Translations under genes and position numbers: made by a program | Assembly: GCA_951802425.1 (NCBI GenBank) | Contig: OX637803.1 | Span: 2,046,001 to 2,110,000, forward strand | Length of the DNA: 64,000 bases | Origin: Clavaria fumosa | Lineage: Eukaryota; Basidiomycota; Agaricomycetes; Agaricales; Clavariaceae | Direction: 5' to 3' | Shown: positions 55,555 to 64,000 of the stretch, piece after piece | How positions within the stretch are numbered: the first letter of the stretch is position 1 | Layout: every line of letters starts with the position of its first letter | Notes under the pieces: generated by a model | The model's input: only the letters and a program-made list of their open reading frames with translations | What the model was told of the DNA's origin: nothing | The model's database searches: none

Positions 55555-56650
55555 TGCGATCTTCGTATTAGATTCTCTCAGGTGCGTAGCTTCTCCTCCA
55601 ACCCTACGATCTATAGACATCACTGCAGGTAAGTAATCCCCACACCAGAACCCACCCACGTTTGAACCCTTCTTTTCGCTCCTCCACTTCGTCCTCAAGA
55701 TGGCCTCCGTAAGTTCGTTGAAAGGTATCTGACATCAGACTTTTCAAGATGTCTACTGAGAGCCGCACGGTGGCCGGAGCGGTTCAAGTCAAGCCACGAT
55801 GCCCGCCGGCGAGCATGAGTACTGTTGGAAATTGAGGCGAGCAGGACAAAGCTCGCATGTGCCAGGGGCCGTGGGAACTTTTGGCCAGGTGGTAGCTGTG
55901 TTTGTCATTATTTCTTTCTACAAGTACCTTCTCAACTGCTGTATCAACGACGAACTCGGCAGGTGGAGAGTTGTCCTGTCTGTCCATATACTGGTAGACC
56001 GTCGTGCCTTTACGATGCAATTTTAATCTTCACCTTCAAATGACATCTCGCACTTCGCTGCCTGGGGAGCAAAATTATATCCACTCGTGAAGAGGAGACG
56101 TTGTCATTGATGATGATCTGCCCGACAAGAAAGACAGAACTCTGACCCGTTCACTTGAAGCGCGGCGGTGACGGCGGGCTTTGATGACGTGTTGTGGTAT
56201 GATTTACATATTTTCATTAGAACCACTTCAACTCAATTGAGATTAGGGCGACGAGAATAGCAGACGACAGCGCCAAGGCATTGTTACAATAACGGCATTT
56301 GTCAACCCTGTTCCATCACACAACACCATGAATGCGGCCGCACTGAATGGAACTCGAGCTTGCCACGAAGTCAAGACTGTCCTTCCCAACTGCGTGTATT
56401 GCGCATAAACTGGTAGTACTGTGGTTTCGCTGAAGAGCTGGCTCAGTACTGTGTGACCACCACCCAAATGGCATTCAATTGCAGCTGCTGGTTGTCGCCG
56501 ATCGAGGAGACGTGCCGAACTTCCTGTCCGCAGTCCGCCACAGCTGATGCCTCGCAGTGAGCCTCTGTCTCAGATGAGGACCAGGATGTTGCTTGCCCGC
56601 AAGTGGTGGACTCCAACATTGAAGAAGTCACGGAATATGCCCTGATCCCT
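55555..56650 (+). pseudogene. Decayed copy of the small secreted protein gene
   Basis: 55575-55640 matches exon 1 of the gene at 57534 (shared GCGTAGCTTCTC, then CCAA-x-CC, CGATC and AGACATCACTGC-like segments). 56495-56650 matches its last exon (shared CTTCCTGTCCGCAGTCCGCC, GATGAGGACCAGGATGT and CGGACTCCAAC-like segments). The two ends are about as far apart as in the intact gene, so this is a whole-gene copy with decayed middle exons and no continuous frame. Confidence 0.7.
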
Positions 56651-57533
56651 TGCTAACCGAGGACGCATCGCTTTTGTTCTGCTATTTCATTGATTCCCAC
56701 ACACATGATATTGTTTCTTGCCATTCGGCTTCTTACATTGATCGTATAGATGACCTATTCCAATGAATGGTTTTGCAATATCTTTAGTCTAAATGATCAG
56801 TGTCAGGAGGATATACAAAAAGCTGTGTTTTATAAAACAGGTCCGGAACAAATGAAACGAGTAAGGTTCATGTAAAAAGTCATTTCGTCTTTGGGCTTAT
56901 ATAGACGCTGGAGTATACAAATGCTGAATTTTCACTTTTTGTGGCTGTACAAGGGAAGGCTTTTGAATCCAAATCAGGCTACTGTACTTCTTCTCTACTT
57001 CTTTATGCTCAGCGCTTAGGCCCCGTGCCAAGCCTTGATCTGTTTCAACAGCCTTGTATAATCGAGCAAAGTGTCTCTTGTGCAGTGCGATTTACTGCGT
57101 TTATAATGGATTGCTGCTGACAATTCGCCGCTTATGAGACAGCAAGGCTTAACCATGACAGGACTCTGGCGCAGGCTTTTAAATGACGTAGCTATGATAC
57201 GAATTTGATTTTTTCTTCAACTCAGGAGATGCCAAGATCGAGCTAGTACCGACAGCGCCGGGAAGAGGTTCACGGTTTCACCACGCAGCAATATGAATGC
57301 GGTGAAGCAGCGAGGGTGAGCGCACAGACAAATCTATCTCAACTGCGTGTGTCACTCTCACGCATGAGCTGGTGGTACTGACTGCTAGTTGCCGAGGAAT
57401 CCGCTCATTTACACGGCCGGCTACTACAGTAGGTTTGTGGCAGTGGCAATATGGCAATATAAAATCTCATCGTGTGCAACAAGTTGACAGCCCGTTTTCT
57501 CGCAAGTACTCCATCGTTTGACCCGTTACCCTC
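56651..57533. other. Intergenic
   Basis: No gene recognised. Promoter of the secreted-protein gene is expected at the right end. Confidence 0.4.
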
Positions 57534-58387
57534 ATGTCGCGGCCAGCATTTCTCGTGTTCTTCGCATTGGCGTTTCTCTTCGGGCGCGTAGCTTCTCTCC
57601 AAGCCCGCGATCCGCAGCCATCACCGCCCCCTCGTATTTGCGCCCGTCACTGTCCCCCGGTGAGCAAATTCCACCCACGATCTCATTTAAGTTTTGTCTG
57701 AATTTTACGCAGAACTTGATCGATGGCCGTCCGTTCGACCACGGTTCAACGGGAAGTGGAATAGTGACCTGTTTTTACGGACCCACGTTGTGTACCTATT
57801 CTGCAAGTTTGGCAATCACGTCCCTTGTATAATTGCTAATGCTTTTTTTTAAAAGGAAGGTGGTGGTGGATTGATCGTCAACGGGCCGCCCACGAGTGGC
57901 ACACTATGCCGACCTTTTGCTCCAACTACATGTGAAGATTGTACATTCTCGTGCCCAATAACCACTGTCAGTTCACAGCAATTCTTGCTTGTTCTTTGTG
58001 TGCTAATGCGTTCGGGTCAAGTTAACTGGTGCAAGTCTGGGCGGAGCGGAGTGGCACCCCAATGACGTCGCTTGCCTTTACCCCGGTGCAGGCTCGTGCG
58101 TATACCAAGTGAGTTGTATTTACCTTGCTTGGACTTTTGATTCGCCTCTCAACCCTCATCAGTTTCATGAACCGGGCGCGCTGATTTTTGGTCCGAACGA
58201 TATCTGCCCCTCTACCGGAACTCCTGGTTGTCCCCGAGCGAGGAGACGCGCCTCACTTCCTGTCCGCAGTCCGCCGCAGCCGATGCCTCGGCGTGAGTCT
58301 CCGCCCCAGATGAGGACCAGGATGTCGCTTGCCCGCGAGTGGCGGACTCCAACCTCGAAGAAGTCACGCAGATCCCTTGCTAACTGA
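57534..58387 (+). CDS. Small secreted cysteine-rich protein
   Basis: Five exons (57534-57659, 57713-57806, 57860-57966, 58022-58108, 58163-58387) in consistent phase give 212 aa. A clear signal peptide (FLVFFALAFLFGRVAS) precedes a cysteine-rich mature part with ICARHC, VTCFYGPTLC, TLCRPFAPTTCEDC, FSCPITT, VACLYPGAGSCVY and ICPSTGTPGC. The C-terminal 50 residues are basic (RARRRASLPVRSPP, SKKSRRSLAN). Size, signal and cysteines fit an effector-like or cell-wall-associated secreted protein; the function is unknown. The acceptor of intron 2 was chosen at 57859 because only that keeps the cysteine-rich frame. Two decayed copies flank the gene. Confidence 0.75.
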
Positions 58388-58929
58388 GGACACATTGTGG
58401 CAGCCTGATGCAGTATCATTGTTTTGTTGTTTCACAGGCTGTCATACCGAGACTGTTCTTTCTTTTCCTCTGATAACGCTTGACAATGGCTTCAGTCGTA
58501 TCTACATGGATTGTGCCTATATCCCTCTGAATATATGTCGGACCTATTTTCCTTTTACTATAATGCCCATCAGCAGCAAAATAATTGGGGTGTCACAGGG
58601 TGATACGGGCTGCTACATACTTCAAGTTTTGCAGACCCTTTACAGCATCTACCTGGCTAGCCATTATGTTGTTGATGGTCTTCAGCTTCAACAAATCCCA
58701 ATCCTTATAGTGCAACTGCTTATAGTGGGATGATACACATGAGTGACCACCAAACAACCCAACCAATAACCTTCACAAGGAGGTATGGCACAATGTTGTA
58801 GGGTGAAAGCTGTCTAAATTTACTTTGTCTATGTACCAAAAAAATTTCAAAGGGTGCACTGGCAAAACACTGCAGCATTGTAGATAGGGTGACACAGCCA
58901 CAAAATGTTGGATACGGTCTGTAAGATTT
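58388..58929. other. Intergenic
   Basis: Nothing recognised; AT-rich 3' flank. Confidence 0.35.
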
Positions 58930-59045
58930 TTGCATTCGTAAGTCCACCACAGCCGACCGATGCCTCGCGGCGAACCTGAATGGCGGACTCCAACCTCGAA
59001 GAAATCACGGAACCTGCGTAGATCCCTTGCTCATTGAGGACTCGT
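58930..59045 (+). pseudogene. Fragment of the secreted protein gene (last exon)
   Basis: Matches the 3' part of exon 5 of 57534-58387, including CAGCCGACCGATGCCTCG, GGCGGACTCCAACCTCGAAG and AGATCCCTTGCT. An internal deletion removes the ATGAGGACCAGG segment. Third local copy. Confidence 0.7.
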
Positions 59046-60214
59046 TGTGACAGATGTATCTTCCCGCAACCTGTGATGTCGTCCTTTCCTTTTTCTCCGT
59101 TTACATTGACCAGACAGACAACCTTCAACTCTCGGAATATGTTGCGGGGTATTTCATTGCCAATAAATTGTTTTGCGACATCTTTTGTGTATTATGACAG
59201 CCTACATGCCGCTCAGGATCGGAGCATTCTTACTTTCTCAACCACGGCATCACTTTGCTAATAGTATTCGCTATGAAACTTGCCGTGTAGAATGCGTCAA
59301 TATTCATTGAACGTTGGAGCCTGTCTCAGGGCTATGGAGGTTGCATTTCACCTTCGCCACCTGTATCTCTGACGTCTAGATAGAAGTTAGCCTTCATGCT
59401 TGAAGAGTTGCGTCATAAGATCTCCGGCGATCAGGCCAAGCTAGTTGTTGCTGAGCTTATTGTAAGTACTGTGGTAACTTGCAATAAATAAGGTCTGCAG
59501 TCCGGTCTTGAAACGATCCACATTGCTAAATCAGCCTGCAGAGCAGGGCTGAGTCCAAGAAGATTTATTTTACATTACGGGTACTAATAGCAAACGAACT
59601 ATGCGCCCAAGAGGAAAAGAACAGAGGAAAGACGAGGTCGGATGAGTTTCATCGTGCGATGCACTACCTGCGTCTTTGCATCGTGTTCGCTACATGAAAG
59701 AAATTTCCTGCGCACAAAACAAATTGTGAGACTCAAAGCTCATGGACGTTTCGCATATCACGGCGATATCAATCACATACCTAGCTGTTGCATGTCAGGC
59801 TGCATGCTAGAGTGGCCAAAATTGGTATTTCCGCAGCCAATATCACCAGTTGACTCTATTGACGGAGAAAAGGAAAGAGGTTCAGGGTGTTTCTTGCGAT
59901 TCTCGGGGAGATACCACACTCACTGATTATAGCGTTGCTCAGGTTTACAGAGGGCACCCTATCGCCAGCGACCCCACCTTGGACCTCTGAATCACGTAGA
60001 AGGAGAAAAAAAAAGAAGATGCGCATGAGTTTAGTGTGAAGAGCGAAAGAGGGTCGCACGGACCGCGCATCTCTAATCCCAGAAGTCCGGATTGCGTATT
60101 GGGCCCCTGAAACGCAGTGTCATGGGGCTGGAAGTGATCATGTATCAAACGGAGCCTCACAGATACAACTCGTTTCTCGGCATGTAGGCTGAGGCGAGAG
60201 AAGTTCCCCGATAA
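59046..60214. other. Intergenic, no gene recognised
   Basis: No supported coding structure on either strand. Confidence 0.4.
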
Positions 60215-62628
60215 CTAACAAATCTTTACTGATACACTCATGAAGGGTGTAGCAATCTTACGCACCTCTTCCGACACTTGGACAAAACTCGACGAGGTCT
60301 CTGTCGAAGAGCCAGCAATCATGCGTGTGATTTCTGGCGCCTGATCAAGGCCTCTCGACGCGTCCGTAGATGGGCCGGCAATCCCAAGAATGTGCCCTGG
60401 GATCTGGCTGGGACTTCTCGACGTGTCTGCCGAGAACGCCATCTTTCGTACATTCCTTGGGTCAACATGTATTCTCACGCTCTTACAAACATGACTCACC
60501 TGCACTTCTAACATGTGGAGACGGAGCGGCTCGATGTACCTCGCAATTGAATCGTTGAGGAAATCGTCACCGGACGAGTGGTCGGACTCCAATGCGAAAC
60601 TGATGTCTTGTATGTCGCTGTCAAGAAACAGAAAGTCAGGCGCTATTCAGCGAGAGCTCGCAGATCGAAGAAAACTGACTTGTCGACGGCCCTGAGAGGA
60701 TTAACTAGTCTGGCTTGTTCCACTGAACCATTAAAAACTTTCTCAAGAGCGAGACGGACAAATTGCAAGCAGTTGATAAGACTTTTCAGGGCTTCGCCAT
60801 TCCTAGATGTCTTCTAAATATGGTCTACGTTGTCAATTCACACGGAACGGCCACAAGAGAGGAACTGAACTCAACCGAAATGCTTTCAAGGTGCTCCGAG
60901 AGCACGGCCAAGTCCTGAGAGAGACGGAGTATCACACTCTTGAGTCTACCTCCCGGGAACTTGTTACAAGTCTCCATCAAAGTTTTGACAGCGGCTTTGA
61001 GCTTGTCTAGCGGCGATTTTCCCCAAACAGCAAGATCCATTCCAGGTGAAGGACCAGCTGTGATAGCAAGGGGATCTAGCATTGTGACTTGCAAGGAGGA
61101 ATGCATATTGGCTATGAGAAATGTTAGTTGAGCTATATGACACGAGGAGACATGGATGGGCCTCTAATGGGCGCGTACGCCCTTCGCAAATCAGACGTCA
61201 TAGCGGAAGGCAATGCCGTCGCTTTGGCCCTTGCCTGATCGGCAGATATAAAATGAGGAAGAGAAGACTAACGTAGCATCGACCCCCAAAGTGCGCTGCT
61301 CTTCGGTCCCGATGAGTTGTTTGTGGCTACCCCACCGCCTTGTGTGTCTGTGGATAAGAAAGAATGAGAATATGCTTCGAAAATGCAGAGAAAGCAATCG
61401 TTGCTTACTGATGGTCGCTTGATTAAAATTCAGACTCATCCCGTGGGCGATATTGCCGGCCCCAACATTGCCACCACCCGTGTCTAAAGACAAGTGTGAT
61501 GAGACACCCGTCCGAAAATACGTAACCAAAAATGTCTCACTTATGTTGGAGCCGACGAACGACAGCTGCATGCGTCCGGGCGCAGATACTGATTGACTCT
61601 ACAACAGACATCAGCTCCTTCTGCCGAGAACGGTAGCATTCTCGATCGAGGAATCAATGGGTCGCTGAGAGGATCACTCACGTGGAGCCCATCCATCCCA
61701 TTTTTGATCTCGCCAACAGCGTTTTGGAGCCAGTTGGTGACGTGGCCGTTATGTGCACCTACGAGCACCTGCGGTGCTCGTCGCGTTAGCCCAACTCCCA
61801 AACGTTTTGTAATGAATCGTGTAACCTCACCCCCAATTCTAGAAAGATACTGTCCAATAATTGGACGTGACGGTCAATGAACCTTGCGTTTTCCTGGCTG
61901 TTCAAAAATCGCGCAAATCTGCCCTGAGTCGGCATGCTTGTAAATTTCTCTGCGAGGTCATTCAGCGCCCTGTCCCGAGCGCCGAATTCAGTGGAAAGGA
62001 ACACGTGACAATCACCAACGACGTACCTTTGAAAAGTTTCGAAACACGGGATTGGATCTTGACTGGTAGTGTTGAGTTTGGAGACTTCGCGCAGAACCGG
62101 ACACAGGCGGGTGTATCGATCACTCAAGTCGCCCCAGTCTTGAGTGTTATCTTGCATCATCTGTTAAGAACCCCCCAACCGACGTCCGCATCAAGACGGA
62201 ATGTCCCAAGAATAGAGTGCAGTGCAGCTTGCCTGAAAGCGTGAAGCGGCCAAAAACAACGCAGAGGCGGCCGCCCCGACGCCAGGGACGGGCACGGAAG
62301 CCGCCGCTGCCTTGAGCGCCTCCAGAGAGAGCATGAAGCCATTCCAGCCCGTGCGCGGCTTGGGGGGTCCGCCCGCTTGGTGGTGGTGCTGGAAGACGAC
62401 AGTTGTGTCGCTCGCATCACCGGTGTCGGTTGTCGACCATGTCGTCGTCTTGGTCATCGCATACGCGTCTTGGGATGGGCTACCGGGAGGTGCAAGTCGA
62501 TCTCCCCAATCCCCATCGACGCGCGTTTGCACTGTCGAGGCAGTAAAAGAGTGTGTGATTGGTGATGGTTGCTGCTGCTGCTGCTGCTGATCTGGCGAGG
62601 GTTTTCTGAAGCGTTGGAACGGACGCAT
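60215..62628 (-). CDS. Helical-domain protein with Gly/Asn-rich and 21-aa repeats (MLKL/HeLo-like N-terminus)
   Basis: Start ATG at 62628. Exons 62628-62233, 62160-62027, 61969-61831, 61768-61682, 61598-61541, 61483-61409, 61347-61273, then 61108-60844, 60802-60680, 60617-60215 join in phase (584 aa). Alternatively an extra exon at 61234 ends the protein at 61191 (335 aa) and a separate 262-aa gene starts at 61106. The N-terminus has a Gln run, then SLEALKAAAASVPVPG and DRHVQLLDSIFLELG, resembling the four-helix N-domain shared by fungal MLKL/HeLo-like proteins. A Gly/Asn-rich part follows (NTGGGNVGAGNIAHG, NTQGGGVATNN), then a second helical region and three 21-aa repeats (AGPSTDASRGL, AGSSTETSSSF). 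Intron 1 appears to use a GC donor (CAG|GCAAGC). Function unknown; a cell-death or sensing role is inference. Confidence 0.68.
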
Positions 62629-63354
62629 GGTCTCTCGGCAAAAGGAGAAGTATGAGTGGTGGCAGCGCACGAAGATCGTTCAGCAGGAGGGTATGAGTGT
62701 TGGCAGTGTACAAAAGGCCTTATATATGGAGACACCATCGTGTTGCAGTCGTGCACAGCAAATGAACATTGCTGTATCGGAAAGCCACGAGGCTTTCAGG
62801 TCCCGGCAATACGGCCTCTTTGACGGGATCGTTTTCCTCGCCCAGCTTCGAGACGACTTGAACTTGAATATCGGCTGGCTCATGAGAGAGTAATCTGGCA
62901 AGCCCTGCTGCGTTACTCTCAGCACCATTGGGCACAGTCCCCGGCTAGATGGTTGCAGCAGTAAACGTCCATTGTCCATATCTCATCATTACACAGCCTC
63001 ATGGCACAGCATTGTCTCCAGCTTCAACGTTCACAATTTATTTATTTTTCAGTTTGCGCAAGTGAAGAAAATGAAAAGAGGGAAAGAAAAAAAAAGCATA
63101 AAAAGAAGCTAATGCACAGTAGGGACAAAAACGTCGTAAGTATGATTGGAAGAATGGATGGGGGAGGGATTCTTCCCTGGGTGGGAGAAGGTATGAATGT
63201 TACTGTGGTATTATATATATAAGACCTTCTAATAAGGAAGGCGGAGAGAAGAAGAAAGAAAAACAGGGTGGTGTCAAGACGTCGAAGGATAATACAGTCT
63301 CATCGGAGGCCAAGGTGGCCAAGGAGCGAGGAGCGCGGTCAACCAACAAACTCA
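62629..63354. other. Intergenic; upstream region of the minus-strand gene
   Basis: Contains the TATA-like site below and a purine-rich stretch at 63060-63115. No gene recognised. Confidence 0.45.
62718..62727 (-). promoter_or_regulatory. TATA-like box
   Basis: CCATATATAAGG on the minus strand, about 95 nt upstream of the start codon at 62628. Spacing is suitable for a fungal promoter. Confidence 0.5.
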
Positions 63355-64000
63355 TCAAATCTTGGGAGATCGCGGGGGAATTGGGAACGCCGTGAAAGCC
63401 GTGAAAGCCGTTGCCAGATCCTCCTCCTCCTCCAAGTTCACTGACGCGCGCGTCAGCACACTGTAATCCGTCGTTGCTATTGACACCCGGCTCCGCGGTG
63501 GGTGCAAACCGCTCGCTATCGTTAACGTCGCTCCACTCCCCGCGACTGGGTCATCGGCAGTTGGCTGCTCCAGCGCCGCTAGCAGGGACTGCAACGCGCG
63601 CTCCTTCTCCTCCGAGGACACAGCCGCCATAGGCAGAGGTTCCGCTTTGGGCGGAGACGGCATCATCGAGGCAGCCACATCAGGTGGCAGTCGTAATCTG
63701 GGCACCAACGGCGAGGTTGTCATTATCGACGTGAATCCGGACGACACGGCAGCGGCGACCGCCGAGCTGCTACCAGCGCCGACATCGCCGAAGGGGTTAT
63801 CGCTCGCGACGCTGCTCGCGCGCGAGCGTGTCCGGGCCGAGCGCGACCCCGAGCGCGAGCGCGCGCGCATCTTGCCCTTGGTCAGCTGCATGTCGTTCCC
63901 GCTGAAGAAAGGATTCGACATCGACGACGTGCTCCGCCGCGACATCCGTCCACGGTCAGGTGCCTCGCTGCTGTCGCGGGCGTTGTAGTAGTAGCTGAGT
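63355..64000 (-). CDS. C-terminal part of an unknown protein, cut by the window edge
   Basis: The frame is open from 63999 to the stop TGA at 63357-63355 (about 214 residues), so the gene continues beyond the right edge. The sequence is Ser/Arg/Pro/Ala-rich and probably disordered, with two NPF motifs (SMSNPFFSGND, ASDNPFGDVG) that could bind EH domains, and a repeated AFTAFTAF near the C-terminus. The first residues (LSYYYNARDSSE) could follow a membrane or globular domain outside the window. No family can be assigned. Confidence 0.65.
   Translation of the reverse strand, partial: LSYYYNARDSSEAPDRGRMSRRSTSSMSNPFFSGNDMQLTKGKMRARSRSGSRSARTRSRASSVASDNPFGDVGAGSSSAVAAAVSSGFTSIMTTSPLVPRLRLPPDVAASMMPSPPKAEPLPMAAVSSEEKERALQSLLAALEQPTADDPVAGSGATLTIASGLHPPRSRVSIATTDYSVLTRASVNLEEEEDLATAFTAFTAFPIPPRSPKI

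Noticed and set aside
1..64000. CRISPR arrays, bacterial operons, tRNA genes
   Set aside because: None seen. Repeats lack regular spacers, genes have spliceosomal introns, and no cloverleaf with conserved tRNA boxes was found by eye.

Overview
The window looks like nuclear DNA of a filamentous basidiomycete, most likely an agaricomycete. Genes carry many short introns (about 41-85 nt, GT-AG with one GC-AG). The gene types fit too: a NACHT-WD40 NLR-like STAND protein, a large Zn(II)2Cys6 regulator, single-pass receptors with repeated lectin-like ectodomains, a small secreted cysteine-rich protein, and chromodomain Gypsy and Copia retroelements. I cannot name the species.

Layout. 1-8311: a WD40-repeat gene, now a pseudogene, split by a 7.07 kb chromovirus (element 1) with a perfect 5-bp target duplication; element 1 itself holds a 1,487-bp solo LTR. 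8312-10199: CpG-poor intergenic DNA with a CACTA-like foldback element and a palindromic GTTCAG-rich repeat. 10200-20560: a Copia pol fragment split by a nested stack of insertions (family-2 LTR, then LTR-A, then family-3 LTR, then chromovirus element 2); target duplications and reading frames let each layer be peeled off. 20561-21658: relics, a tandem repeat and alternating purine-pyrimidine DNA.

21659-36618 is a genic block: an MFS transporter (minus), a 1,468-aa NACHT-WD40 protein with 14 exact 126-bp WD repeats, a probable Copia LTR, a cytochrome b5-acyl-CoA dehydrogenase fusion (17 exons) and a 705-aa orphan. 36619-42421 is gene-poor, with a CpG-depleted block, a three-unit tandem repeat of about 180 bp and a local duplication. 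42422-46518 is a 1,118-aa zinc-cluster transcription factor. 46950-55317 is an inverted duplication with arms of about 3.65 kb, each carrying one copy of a three-domain receptor gene, in convergent orientation. 55555-59045 holds a small secreted protein gene with two decayed copies. 60215-62628 (minus) is a multi-exon gene with a helical N-terminal domain that resembles MLKL/HeLo-type domains, followed by Gly/Asn-rich repeats and 21-aa repeats. The right edge cuts a minus-strand gene.

The main theme is CpG decay. Nearly all differences between paired LTRs, and every in-frame stop in the two chromoviruses, are explained by CpG to TpG/CpA change. The NLR WD-repeat array is almost CpG-free as well. 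Both chromoviruses have a primer-binding site that is the exact complement of a stretch in their own LTR downstream of a TATA box, as in self-primed Tf1/sushi-type elements.
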